This document shows positions 22,151 through 34,067 of a stretch of 64,000 nt of DNA, piece by piece; position 1 is the first letter of the stretch, and each line of letters opens with the position of its first letter. Below the pieces are notes generated by a model, which saw only the letters and a program-made list of their open reading frames with translations, was not told the origin of the DNA and ran no database searches. Source of the DNA: Nannochloropsis oceanica (Eukaryota > Sar > Eustigmatophyceae > Eustigmatales > Monodopsidaceae); contig CP038119.1 in the NCBI GenBank assembly GCA_004519485.1, positions 62,001 to 126,000 of the forward strand. Reading direction: 5' to 3'. The position numbers were made by a program, and so were the translations under genes.

Positions 22151-25100
22151 TTACACTACCTCTCTCTCACCATTCAGCGCTGCGGAAGAAGAGGAAAAGG
22201 GAACGGCAGACGCACCGGAGGAAGCAGATGAAGGCCCGACCATCTTCATATACTTTCGGCTATTCATCCTCAAGATAATGTAGCCCAAAATGGAGAAAAT
22301 GGTGGTGATTCCCAGCAAGGCCAAGCCGCACTGCCACACCTCGTATTCGTCCATCGAGTACAGGGCCAGGATCTCCTCGCCTGTCGTCAGGCAGCCCTTG
22401 CCCTCGGCGTCGGGGCAGGAGAAAGTCATGCCCTTGAACTGGTTTTGGGCATACGCATTGAAGCTCCACTTGATGAAAGACATGTAGGGGCACCTTTAGG
22501 AGAGACGGGAGGAGGGAGGGAGGGACGTGGTGGTAAGAGTGTTGGGTAAGGATAGACTTCCACCATGGGCTCCGACGGCGTCACACGTACGCTTCATGCC
22601 CCATTCCCTCCCTCCCTCTCTCCCCTCTCCCTCCCTTCCCACTCATCCTACCACTGCGCCCCTGTTGGCAAACTTTTCACATTGATAAACACGCCTGAGA
22701 AGAGCAAGAACACGATCGTGATGGCGGGAGAGAGCGCCGTGGCTGTTGGTACATCGGGGGCCACTGCGCTGATGACCAGGCCGAGGGAGACAGCACAAGT
22801 TGCTTCCAAGAGGCAAAAACAGACGAAGGTGAGGAAGGGGGAGAGGGAAGGTTGAAGCCCCACGAGCCAGTAGGCGATGCTCGAGAAGATGAGGGGCCCT
22901 AGGAGGGTAAAGGGCAGTTCGGAAAGGAGCTAGGGAAGGAGGGAGGGAGGGTGAGAAAAGAAGACAAGGAAGAAGGAAGGATGAGAAGAGAGAGGGAGGG
23001 AGGGAGGGAGGGAAGAGACGTGCCTTGGCAAAGTAGTAGGCGGAGAGATGGTAGGCTTTCGCGGCACGCTCTTTCTGGACGATGTACTTCTCCAAGGGAA
23101 AGACCTGGATGACGGATTGAAGGTTGCCAAAGGCTGGGGGAAGGGAGGGAGGGAGGGAGGTGGGGTGAGGAGGAGGGAGGGAGGAAGGGGGGGGGAGGGA
23201 GGGGTGTTACCTTGGTTGATGGCGACGAAGAAGAGGGCCCCGACAAAGTTTTGAATAGACGTTTGGCCCGGGGTCGACCTGTGGGGAAATGCGCGAGAGG
23301 GGGAGAAGGAGGAAGAGGAGGAAGAGGAGGAAGAGGAGGAGGAGGAGGAGAGGGAGGAGAATATGGGTGAAAGTGGTGAGTTGATGAACGAAATATGTCC
23401 TCCTTCGTCTTGCCGTTCCATCACAAAATCGTTCGGGAAAGGGCAAATACAGTAACGTCAACCCTTCCTCCCTCCCTCCGCCGTTTCTTCCCTCCACTTC
23501 CAACCTCCATCCCTCTTTCCCTGCCTGTCTTACCCCTCCCTCTTCGAGTAGATCGCTCCCAAGATTAAAGCAAAGAACGCATTGCTCAGGATCTTCACCA
23601 CCAACGCAAATTTGTTCCGCCGATTTTGCTTCAGCCCGCGAAGGAGGAGCATCCAGAACTGCCGGGCCCACGACGACTGGTAGCCTTGGGAAGGAAGGAA
23701 GGAGGGAGGGAGGGAGGGAGGGAGAGGGGGAAGGGTGAATACTAATTCAAGGCAAGGCACTTTAAAACTATTGGTCGGGGTGTGTCCTTCCCTTCCCTCC
23801 CTGATGGACCCCCTCCTGTCCCTTCGTCTTTCTTCCACCTACCCTTTTCAATTTCCTCGCCTTTTATCTCCATCGCTCCCGCTCCCGCTCCCACCGCCTG
23901 CAGCACCCCTCCCTCCCCCCCTCCCTCCCCTGCCTGCCTCTCGTGCCAGGTCCTGTCCAAGTGCTCAATACGACTCCGGGTCGCTTTTTCGAGGGTGGGC
24001 GAGCGGTAGTCCATGGAGATGACCTAGGGAGGGAGGGAGGGGGGGAAGAAGAAAGGGAGGGGAGGAGAGGGAGGAAAATGAATGGAGGCCAGATATACGC
24101 ATGTAAGTAAAACAGATGGGGTTGTTAAAAAATATAAGCCGTTACCCTCATACTCCTTTCCTCCCTCCCTTCCTCCCTCCCTCCCTCCCTCACATCCAAG
24201 AAGAAGTCGCTGGGGCAAAATTGTGGAGGGCAAGTGAGTCCTTGGGAAGAGAAATAAGCCACTGCTTCCCGTGCCTTGCCTGCACAGTCGAGAGAGACGT
24301 GTGTGTATATGCGTATGTGTATAAGTGTGTATGTAAGTATATATATATTTACATATATATATATATATATGTGTGTGTGTGTCTGTGTGCGCGCTTATAT
24401 GTGTGTGTGGTGTGCGTGTGTGCGTACTCTCCCATCCCTCCCTCCCTCCCCCCCTCCCTACCGGAATAGACGATCCTGCCCTCCGAGACAAGCACCAGCA
24501 TATCCAACAGATCGAAAATGGAGGAACGGGGTTGGTGAATGGCTGAAGGAGGGAGGGAGGAAGGGAGGGAGGGCGTGGGGGTGGGTGGGAGAAGATAGGA
24601 AAGAAGGAAGAAAGGGAGGAGGAGGTGATGAGTCGATCAACTAAAAACGGCCACCCCGAGCCCAGCCGAACTGTTTCAAACGACACAAAAGAAGCAGGAG
24701 GCAATCCTCTTCGTCCTTTCCTCCTTCCCTCCCTCCCTCCTTCCCTCCCTCCCTCCTTACCTGCCACGACGGTCCGGCCGCTCCGGGCAAGGGATCCCAT
24801 GGCACTCATCACACTCTGTGCTTGGAAGGAGTCCAGGCCTAAAGGGAGCGAAGAAGGGAGGGAGGGAGGGAGGGAAGGCGTGAAGAAAGTGAGTAGAGGC
24901 GATCGTTTCCATTTCTTCGGTGGGCCCGCCATCCAAACAAAGACGGGAATAAAGCACAGGCACCCACACCTACAGACAAACACCCCTTCCCTCCCTCCCT
25001 CCCTTCCTCCCTCCCCCCCTCCCTCCTTCTCACCCGAGGTAGGTTCATCGAGGAAAAGCAAGGAGGGGTTGCAAATGAGCTCCACCCCCACCGACACCCG

Positions 25101-26719
25101 CTTCCGCTCCCCCCCGCTCACGCCCCTGACACGCGCGTCGCCTTGAGGCGAAAAAAGAAGGAAGGAAGGAGGGAAGGAGGGAGGGAGGGAGGGAGGGAGG
25201 AGAGAGGATGAGTCACAGACCGACACAGTGGACCATTGGCATAGGGGAATGGATGCTCGAGCAATAAGATTGAGGTCAGCAACAGTTGAGGAATTCCTCC
25301 CTCCCTCCCTCCCTCCCTCCCTCCCTCCCTCCCTCCCTCCCTCCCTCCCTCCCTCCCTCCCTCCCTCCCTCCCTCCCCACCTATGATGGTGTTGGCGGCT
25401 TTGGCCAGACCCAGCGCATTGATAACGTCACGGACGTACGCCGCCTTCGCTCCATCCGAGAGAGAGTCAGGGAGGTAGAAGTGCGTCGCCAGCGTCAAGG
25501 TTTCATGCACGGTCAAGAAGGAGTAGAGTACGTCGTCCTGGGGACGGAGGGAGGGAGGGAGGGAGGGGAGGGGGGGGAGACGGATGAGATAATGGACGGC
25601 CAGCGTTGATGATTCTTGAACGGCCAGGACGGAGCAGAGCATACTGTCTTGGCGCGAACAGCAAGGGAAAGAGGGAAAGAGGGAAGTATAGAGGATGAGC
25701 TACATATGCCCTCCGTCCTTCCCCCCCTTCCGTCCCTCCCCTCCTCCTGCCCTCCCTCCCTCCCTACCTGCACGACGTAGGCACACAGCCTCCGCACCAC
25801 GCCATACGCAACCGGCGCACCATTGACTAGCAGCTCTCCCTCCAGTTTGGCGCCCTTAATGAAGCTGACTCGGCCGGCCAAAGCATTCAGAAGTGAGGAC
25901 TTACCCGAGCCTGAAAGGAGGGAGGGAGGGAGGGAGGGACCAAGGGAGCGAGGGAGGGAAACAGGGACGGAAGGGGTCGTGAGAAGGAAGTGGTTGATCA
26001 TTATGAATAAAAATCAACTGAAACAACTATGATAACAAACGGAAAACAATGTGTTCACACCGGGGCCACATCCTCACCCTCTTCTTCCTTCTCTTCCTCC
26101 TTCCCTCCCTTCCTCCCTTTCCATTACCGGTGGGCCCCATAATAGCAGTCACATGCCCAGCAGGCGCGGTGCCAGAAATGTTCTTGAGGATCTCCTTGGT
26201 CTTGCCCTTGTTATTCTTTCCCTTTAAGGGAATGGAGAGCGAGACTATGGCGTGGACGAAGAAGGAGGGAAAAAGTGGAGGGGCCAGAGGGGGAAAGGGG
26301 GGGCTTAGCACGCTCCTCTGATGCGCAAGAGAGCACAATTTGTTTCAAGGATCAAGAAGGACAAACATATCCTCTCCCATCAAATGCCACCTCGTGGGCA
26401 TCTCGTCGCTCTCCTCTCCGTCCAGCCCTCGTCCTTCCTCCTCCCTCCTTCATTCCCTTGCCATGGGGCTCACTTACCCCCTCTCCAGGCGAGCCCGACG
26501 GATTTGATCGGCTTCAAAGCCAATTGGTGGCCTGCCGTCTCCGCAGCAGTATCTACGATATTGAAGGGGCGAAGAGATAAAGAGGTATGCGTGTGAGATC
26601 TAACGTTGCTCCTTCTTGCAACCTCTCCATCTGCCTCCCTCCCTCCTCTGTCTGAACGCACCAAATCCTTTGTGAAGCAGCGGTTGCTCCAGGTCGCCGC
26701 CATCCTCCTTGTGCTCCAT
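22151..26719 (-). CDS. ABCG-family half-size ABC transporter
   Basis: Fifteen exons give 677 residues: 26719-26662, 26552-26478, 26244-26128, 25910-25768, 25537-25381, 25141-25034, 24838-24761, 24542-24462, 24279-24194, 24023-23843, 23684-23534, 23278-23211, 23133-23024, 22929-22652 and 22493-22151. The nucleotide-binding domain comes first, then the membrane domain, which is the ABCG (White) order. Walker A GPTGSGKSS (Lys about 87) is split by an intron. The Q-loop is [10 protein letters not shown], the signature [12 protein letters not shown] (about 191-202), Walker [14 protein letters not shown] and the H-loop IHQPRSS (His about 248). The C-terminal half shows six or so hydrophobic segments, with the extracellular loop before the last one holding CPDAEGKGC. 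Half-transporters work as dimers, usually exporting lipids or small hydrophobic compounds; the substrate is not readable. Intron 13 has a GC donor (AAG|GCACGT). Confidence 0.94.
24297..24424. repeat. TG/TA compound dinucleotide repeat in an ABCG intron
   Basis: TGTG and TATA runs of about 125 bp lie between exons 8 and 9 of the ABCG gene. Confidence 0.8.
25296..25378. repeat. Long CCCT tract at an intron 5' end
   Basis: About 83 bp of perfect CCCT on the plus strand lie just inside the donor of ABCG intron 5. In the transcript this reads as GGGA repeats. The other end of the same intron (about 25165-25200 plus strand) is GGGA, which reads as TCCC in the transcript. Confidence 0.9.
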
Positions 26720-27707
26720 GTATCGTGTGGGTTTGTAGCTGTAGCTGCTGCGCGTTTCGGACGAGGCTGTCTTTCTGGATTGTTTTAATATGTCCGAGAT
26801 GGTTTGTCCTCGTGCCTGCGGGTTGGAATGGGAGTGTGAGGAGGGATGAACATATACATGGTCTTGCGAGATATTGCCCGCATTTCTCAATAACTGGGTG
26901 TCAAGCAGGCCGCCTCATGCCCACTAAACTTGCATGGTGTTGCTGATCCATGCTTTACGTGGGCTTCTGGTGCATGCTGTATTGCCCCGTCTGTTTGCCC
27001 AGAATTATTACCGTCATCGCCGGGGTACGTGGCACCTGGCCCATGTTCGTGGGGGGGAGAACGAAAAAACTAACAAGTGAGCGATAGCAAGCACGCTATG
27101 ACCTATAGTATGGTGATCATAAGTCATGAAAGCAGTTTCCATCAGATGCAGACATCCATACGTGCATACATCTTTTTTAACTCTTTTTTTTCTCATTCTG
27201 CCTGTAACAGAAACACATGACGTGCGGGCTCGGACTACAATCCAACTCCCCTTCCTCATCCGTTTAATTCATCACCCTCTGCGACATTCTTCCTATTTTA
27301 AACTTCATTTTTATACAACCGTCCGCTTTTCCCACCACTGGTCTAGTGCTGCTGGCAATGCTACTCCTCTTTGTGGTCCTCCTCCTCTTCCTCCTCTTCC
27401 TGCTGCTGCTGCTCCTGTACATGATGTTGTTCCTGCCCTTGTATCTATCAGCTTGCCCTGGTCCTTCCTACCATCCCCAGCACATATTTATCCCGCTTTC
27501 CCTCTTCTCCTGGTACGGGCCTCGTCCGCGTACCCGTCCGACCATCTCCTCCTCCCCCCTTCCCTCCATTCATCCCTCCTTCCCTCCTCCACACCCAGCC
27601 TCTCTCTCCTGCAGTCATCATTCCTCTTTTCTCACCCTCCCTCCCTGCCATTTCCCTTCCCTCTCCCTTTCCCTCCCTCCCCTTCTTCTCCCCAGATGGA
27701 ATACGTT
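26720..27707. other. Spacer between HPPD end and ABCG start
   Basis: This stretch holds the ABCG promoter and the HPPD 3' end. A minus-strand frame continues upstream of the ABCG ATG at 26719 without a stop to about 26890, so an earlier start through an unseen exon is possible. No other gene is supported. Confidence 0.5.
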
Positions 27708-30700
27708 CTATACATTAAGCGTTTTCTCATACTCCTCGATCGACTTGAACAGCTCGCTGAAATTTCCCTTTAGGAAGGGGGGGAACGAAAGGCGGGAATG
27801 AAGCATGGTTGGAAAACATGTGAGTGTCTTCAATGTGGATGACCTCCCCCCCTCCCTTCCTCACTCCTTCCTCCCTTCCTCCCTCCCTCCCTCCCCTACC
27901 TTTCCAAACCCCCCACATCCCGGGGCCTGCTCCGCAAGTGCCTTTCCCGCCTTGTCGTGCGTGCAGCCGAGGCGTTGGATGATTTCGAGGAACAGGGTGG
28001 GCCGATCTCCGACGGGGCGGGTGAAGATCTTGGGGAGGGAGGGAGGGAGGGAGGGAGGGAGGGAGGGAGGGAGGGAGGGAGGGAGGGAGGGGAGGGATAG
28101 ATGATAAGCATGGCTTCTCTTGACGTTTTAATAATGACGGAAGGAAGGAAAAGAGAACAAGAAGGGAGGGAAGGAGGGAAAGAGGGAGAGAAGGAGGGAG
28201 GAGTGTTGTGCGGTGAGGGCACGTGCCTGCAGCAAAACCCCCTGATCATCTTTGTCCACCAGCAGCCCCAGCTCCTCCACCCGCGTCAGCTGCTCTTCTA
28301 TCGCGATCCGTGAGGAGGGCAGAAGGGTAAGGTAATGAGGAAGAGGGATAGCTGAGCTAAAAAATACGAAAAATCGAATAAAGAGACAAGCATAAATGAA
28401 GCATGAGGGATAGAGGTGGGGGAAAGCGGGAGACAGACGAGAAACTTTTGAATTAAATATTTGGAACAAAAACGGTTAACGCCCCTGCAAACGTCATGCT
28501 CCTCTCTCCTCCCTCCCTCTCTCCTTCCCTCCCTCCCTCCCTCCCTCCCCCTCACTCCCTCCTTCACTCCTTCCCTCTCTCCCTTCAATCCCCCCCTCCC
28601 TCCCTCCCTCTCTTTCTTCAATCCCTCCCTCCCTCCCTCCCTCCCTCCCTCCCTCGACCCTTACCAGTCAACACTCCAGCGCCTATCTTCTGAGGAAGGC
28701 CACGATAATACTCGGGAGAGGCCTTGGGCATGAAGTCGAAGCCTAAAAAGAGGGAGGGAGGGAGGGAAAGAGAGATGTGAAGGGAGCAAGCGTCGAACTT
28801 GGACAAGAAGAGGAATGGGAGAAAGGGAAGCAAATAACGTGGGAGGGCGGCACAAAAGGAAGCTACGAGGGAGGGAGAAAGGTGAGGGGAAAGAAGGGAG
28901 AAGGAGGGGCAGGGTGGATGAATTATATAGAGGTGGAGAAGGAAGAGAGAGAGGGAGAGAGACGAAACGGGAGGACGAGGGGGCCAAAAGCAAGGAAGCA
29001 GGGAGGGAGGGCGGGAGGGAGGGAGGGAGGGCGGGAGGGAGGGAGGGAGGGGTACTTACCTCCTACGTGCGTCCTTCTTTTCAGCTCCTCCATGGTGGCG
29101 AAAATATCGTCTGTCTTGAGCGCGATGTGTTGGACCCCTGGCCCCTGATTTTGCTCTAGGTAGGTTTGGATCTGAGGGAGGGAGGGAGGGGGGGATTGAG
29201 GAAGGGAAGGAGGGTGGAAGGGAGGAAGAGAGGGAAAGAGGAGGGAGTGGGAGGGGAGAGAACGGAAAGACAGGGGAAGAGGGGGGGGTGGAGGGGCGTA
29301 CTCACCTGACTCTTGCGCTTAGTGCCAAAGGTAGGTTCATTGACGGGCATTAAGACCTTCTCGTTGTTAGACGCCAGCACGAGGCTGTTCAAGCCGCTGT
29401 CGACGGTGCCCACGTCCGCGGCCGTAAACTCCGCGAATTCATGCATCCCCTGCAAGGGCGGGAGGAAGGGAGGGAGGGAGGGAGGAAGGGAGGGAGGAAG
29501 GGAGGGAGGGATGGAGGAAGGGAGGGAGGAAGGGATGATGAGGGAGTGAGCTGAGGTTGAAGGACATCGATGGAAGAGATAGGGTTGTAGCCCATCGCCC
29601 TCCCTCCCTCCCTCCCTCCCTGCCTTCCTCTCTCCGTCCGCCTATCGCCCCCCCTCCCTCCCTCCCTCCCTCCCTCCGTCCGTAGCATCCATCAAGTGAA
29701 TAACGACTGGCAGCAGTTGGAGCACATCCAACACCAAGATATCATAATCATCATCATGAGAGGGAGGGAGGGAGGGAGGGAGGGGGGGGGTCTCACCGTC
29801 ATGCCCATCAAGTGATTAGCAACCGGCAGCAGATGCCGCACGTTCGAAACGACGTGGTCGATTCGCTGCAGCCCGTAAGAAAGAGGCGGGGACGGCGTGG
29901 ATTGGTAGTTGGGCAGGAAGGGGCCTAGGGAGGGAGGGAGGGAGGGAGGGAGGGAGGGAGGGAAGGTGGGGGGGCGTGTCCATTGCGATCCAAACGAATA
30001 CACCATTCCTCCTTCCCTCCCTCCCTCCCTCCCTCCCTCACCTTTGAACCCCCCGCTCACAAAGCGCAGCACCACCTCCCCTTCCTCCTCGGGATATGCC
30101 ATGACCTCCGACATCAGCATTGACTGCCCTGTTTCCACGTCCTTCAGCAGCTAGGAAGGGAAGGAAGGTAGGTAAGGGTGAGGGACGAAGGAGCAAATAC
30201 AATCATCTTCCCTTCCCTACCTGCGAAGCCAGCACACACCCTTTTCTCCATGCCACACACTTGTCGTTCGTACACTGCGAAACCTTCTCACACATCCTAC
30301 CCCCCCCCCTCCCTTCCTCCCTCCCTCCCTCCATCCCTCCCCTACCTGTGCAGGCAGCACACCCTTCCCTCCATGCGCCACACACTTTTCGTAAGCTACG
30401 TGGGCATCCTCTACCTCAATTCCGACCGCTTTAATGGCCAGCCCATGGCGAGTAAAGAAACCGGCGGCGTCGGTAGGGGAGAAAGCAGGGTGAGGGATGG
30501 AGGAGGAGGAGGAGGGGGCATCGGCAATATTGGTGATGGGCACGGCATGTCGCGGAGAGGAGGAAGGGAAGGAGGAAGAAGGAGGTGCATAAGGCGCTGT
30601 GAAGACAAAGACGAGTTCTTGGCTCTGAAGGACGTAGGAGGCGTAGAGCGGATTGCCGGTTGAATGGTCCGATTTGGCCACTTGAGCCAGGCCCAAGCCC

Positions 30701-31132
30701 CATGCAAAACGACGGGACGTGTTGGAGGCGTCGCCACAGTATAGCTCAAGATGGTGAAAGCGTTTGATCTGTAAGCGGAAGGGAAGGAGTGGTTGGGGTG
30801 TGTGTGACTGAAGGGGTGTTGCTTTCCAACGAAGTGGGGTGAGGGGTGTGCAACTTCTCTGTCGAGTGAGATCGTGAAGCATCCTCTTCCCACCTAATTC
30901 ATTTGTCTCACGACGTGCATCAAGACAAACGCGCTGACGAGAATATCTGAGCGTGAGTGTGGTGCGCTGCGGCAATCCGTCCCTATGTACCCCCTCATTC
31001 GGCCCCCCTTCAGTCGCTTCAGCTTTTCCTCACCTCAAACTGGTCGCTCATGGGGTTCACCCGCACAAAGTTCTTGTGGCCGACAAGCTGGCTGATCATC
31101 GCTGGCGAGGTGGTGGTCAGTGTCCCTGGCAT
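27708..31132 (-). CDS. HPD: 4-hydroxyphenylpyruvate dioxygenase
   Basis: The enzyme converts 4-hydroxyphenylpyruvate to homogentisate, the step that links tyrosine catabolism to tocopherol and plastoquinone synthesis. Ten exons give 450 residues: 31132-31034, 30768-30346, 30150-30042, 29924-29797, 29449-29306, 29171-29060, 28742-28665, 28297-28227, 28028-27900 and 27767-27708. The iron ligands are His234 (QRIDHVV), His316 (GVQHIAL) and Glu403 (LFLEIIQR), with the spacing of plant enzymes. The N-terminal block GHKNFVRVNP and the C-terminal GCGGFGKGNFSELFKSIEEY are plant-like. No transit peptide is evident, so cytosolic action is likely. Intron 8 uses a GC donor (CAG|GCACGT). A copy of the end of exon 2 with its donor lies inside intron 2. 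Confidence 0.97.
28032..28097. repeat. GGGA tract next to an HPPD acceptor
   Basis: About 65 bp of nearly perfect GGGA on the plus strand, reading TCCC in the transcript. It directly precedes the acceptor of HPPD exon 9 and so doubles as its polypyrimidine tract. Confidence 0.9.
30215..30272 (-). repeat. Duplicate of HPPD exon-2 end inside intron 2
   Basis: On the minus strand this segment matches 30340-30399, the last codons of HPPD exon 2 plus the donor. Both read a CVA-type codon run, then GCAG|GTAGGG or ACAG|GTAGGG. The copy lies about 125 bp downstream of the real donor and keeps a usable-looking donor. Identity is about three quarters by eye. Confidence 0.7.
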
Positions 31133-32979
31133 AACTGGTGTGAAATGCCTTTGCTGGGCGTCTGTGTGCGTTTGGTGTCTGGAGGAAAGAAAGATGGTTT
31201 GTTTTTGTCGTCAGTGCCCATGCATGTCCGCAGACCCCACCTATCCCAAGGTCATGAGGCGCACCAAGAGGCAGTGCGCGCCTAGGCACGCAAGGAGTGG
31301 GGACAGATAGTATTTGCGTTGAGAACGACCGTGACACTCTGACATGTCTGTTCTTTTACGTCAACTTGGCGGCAGAACAGGAGGAATTACGCTCCCAGGG
31401 AGGAGCTTCATTTGCCTCATACAACGGGCTATGAAAGGCTCAAGGCGCTTTTTATTTCCATATTTCCATGTGCAGGTGATTGTGGACGGAATAGTCCAAC
31501 TGCGACTGTCTGCCTCCATCTCTACTCCCCCTCCGTTCTCCGTACGCTCCGCGACGTCTTGATTCTTATGTCATCCTCATCGATATTCGATATGTAAGTC
31601 TGGACATACTGCATATTTCAAGGGAGTTAGCCTCTTTCTCCACGAAAGTAAGGAGTATCGCGACACCGCGGGATGATGCTTACCGCCGTCCCAACCCCGA
31701 CAATATATTGAGGCCGCGTGGTCCCCTCTAGCTTTCTCAAAAACATAATAATCGAACTTTTGTCCCATCCATTCCATCCTTTCGATTCTACCGGGAACGA
31801 ACCACTCGTACTATGAAGTCGTAATCATACTTCAGAGAACTAGGTCTTTCGCATAATCTGAGATACCTAGCCTATTGTTCTTTGTCCTTTGGGGGAAGGA
31901 GTGTGAGAGCTTGCTTGCAACCCCTCGAAACTGGCCAAATGCCAGATGATTCGGTCGCGTTGCGATCTCGATGGATGAACTTTTTACAAGTGTAGACTAC
32001 TTTGGGCACAGGAGCATCATTAGATCCTCGCATTCCATCGACACGACGCATCAAAACATGAGCATGATCTTCACCGCGGGCGGCCCTTTTTGTGATGCCG
32101 CTTCTACCGAGGCCTGTCAGTGTTTTGTGGGTAATTGTTTTTGGGAACTTGTCCAGCGGGGATGATGTCCTGCCATCGCAGTCGAAGGATGGTAGGAGGT
32201 GGACGACACGATCCCGATGATATGCTTTGTCCTTCGTCTGTCTCCTCCGTTTTTGGTTCCCTTGACAATTCCGGGCGTTTCGAGTCTCCCATCTGGGGGC
32301 ATTGTTTTCTCATTGTGTTGGCTAATTTAATTTGATCATGTTGATGCGACAACTGCGAATCCCAACTTCGCATTCATTTCCCACCACACTCTCCACATCC
32401 CATATTCTTGTTGTTCGGGCCTTAGAACCGTGTGCCGTTCAATGACAGTGTGCCCCGTGAGAGGATCGATAGTGTCTGTCGGTCGATTGTTTGTTTGTCT
32501 GTTTGCTTCTTCTGCCTTATTTGAGCATTTATCTTTCCCCCTTTAGACTGCGCGCGCAGATAATCGGTTCGGGCTATAGTCACGTGTGTTTTTTTTCCTC
32601 TGCTTTATTTGAGCAATTGTTTGTGTGTGTGTGTGTGTGTTTTTTTTCTGGTAGATTTGTGTCCCGCCCAGAGACTCTTTCTCGGTTTCGAGTTATGGTC
32701 ACATGTGAATGGTGTCCTAAGAGAATATATAAGTGGTTGGGATGTGATGGACGGGTGGTGGTCGAGGATGTGGGGGAGTGGCCCGTGATCCGAGATTTTG
32801 GGGGACTATACAGAAAGTTATGTAAGTTTTTTGCTCTTTTTTCGGGTTTTAATCACCATTATGAGCCTTGCCACCGGCATGGTGACATCTCCTTCTATCA
32901 TATTTTGAGCACCAAATTAAGCCCGCCCCGCATGACAGGGTAGCTGCCGGCATCAGGCCACTGGCGTTTTCGCGGGACG
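31133..32979. other. Gene-poor stretch upstream of HPPD
   Basis: This stretch contains the HPPD promoter and no confident gene. Frames at 31344-31562 and 32491-32943 (plus) and 31577-31777 (minus) are short and unconvincing. A TG run lies at about 32622-32641. The region lacks GGGA tracts. Confidence 0.5.
32830..32920 (+). repeat. Dispersed repeat copy B
   Basis: Partner of the 17340-17450 segment, in opposite orientation. Similarity is strongest over TTTTAATCACCATTA and the TATCATAT part, and fades on both sides. Confidence 0.6.
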
Positions 32980-33244
32980 ATGACGCCATCCCGCTCTAAA
33001 CAAGCCGCTCGAGGAATCTGCCTGTTTCTGGCAGGGCTGGGCACGTGCCTTGCCCTGTACCGAGGAGTGAGTGGTATTTGTAAGTTCTTGGGGTGTCTGA
33101 AGTTCCATACGTGATGCTCACTAATATTATGCTTCCGTTACAGGGACCATGGAAATAGAAAAGCGGAAGATGCAGGGGACGTCGGGAGCAGGGGAGGGGG
33201 AAGAGGAGTCATTGCCATCTGTGAACAAAGTAAAGCGCGCATAA
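32980..33244 (+). CDS. Putative small single-pass membrane protein (66 residues)
   Basis: Two short exons, 32980-33079 and 33144-33244, join across a 64-nt intron (TATTT|GTAAGT to TTACAG). The product begins with polar residues (MTPSRSKQAARG), then a single hydrophobic segment (ICLFLAGLGTCLALY), a charged helix (MEIEKRKMQ) and an acidic tail ending VNKVKRA. This is the layout of small mitochondrial inner-membrane assembly factors, but no family is recognised. Evidence rests on the clean intron and the frame closing exactly; chance cannot be excluded. Confidence 0.45.
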
Positions 33245-34067
33245 GGCGAGACGATCACAACTGAGGGACCGGAGGCTGAGGTGCCGGGTGGGGGCGAGGA
33301 CCCCTCCCCCTAAATAGAGCGAGTCGGGATGTAGGCGTTCAAGGCGACCTCCCAAAAAAGTATCACTGTTCTAAAATTTGGAAATAACAATTTTTATCTT
33401 GGCTGGATGTTCTTTACCATTTCATTTCCATCCCTTCGAGGAAGTTACCTAGTAATATTCTGGGGCAAGCGAAGCAACAAGTAGCGGGCTGGTAGCAGCG
33501 ACGAGACACTGAACCGCATGTCAAAGAGTCTATGTACCATTTCTGTTGCGTGACACAGCTTGGGATGTACGATACATATAATGTATATAACATGTATCAT
33601 AAATAAATTCGTGTTATATGATATTCCTTTTTCGGGGATGGGATTGGCATTGAGTCTAAATGGCAGGGTAATAGTTATGTTCGTGTGTTTGTTTCCATTT
33701 TGGAATTCATTTGTTCCATTCTGACTCCACACTAGGGCTATACTTGGGTACAAAAGGCATTTAAATAATTCCAACAACGATCATTTTATTCATATCGTTT
33801 TGTCCAATGGGCCTGGTTGGAAGAGGGACGCAGTGAATCAGTGGGACGAACAAAGAGGCAGAAAAATATTATTACCTCCTCTCCGTTCAAAAGTCCCTTT
33901 TGTTATGGACAAAAGTATCGCAAATAAAAAGCGCTGCCACATAGCTCAAACAAAAAAATACATAAGTAAGCTTCGGAAGGCATTTCATCCCATGTCTTAA
34001 AAGGCCAACCTGAATAACCAACCTCCCCTCTGTTACCTGAAAAGAAAAGCGTTTCGTGGCCGTTGCC
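33245..34067. other. AT-rich spacer before the CFAP97-like gene
   Basis: AT-rich DNA with short frames only. It includes the promoter region of the CFAP97-like gene. A start codon further upstream in an unseen exon is possible. Confidence 0.45.

Noticed and set aside
24024-25226. A 400-codon minus-strand frame through the ABCG region
   Set aside because: It reads straight through three introns; the in-frame GGGA tracts are simply free of stops. The exon model explains the protein.
25281-25380. CCCT tract considered as a telomere-like or centromere-like array
   Set aside because: The unit is 4 bp, occurs in dozens of introns, and always sits by splice sites, so it is an intron feature.
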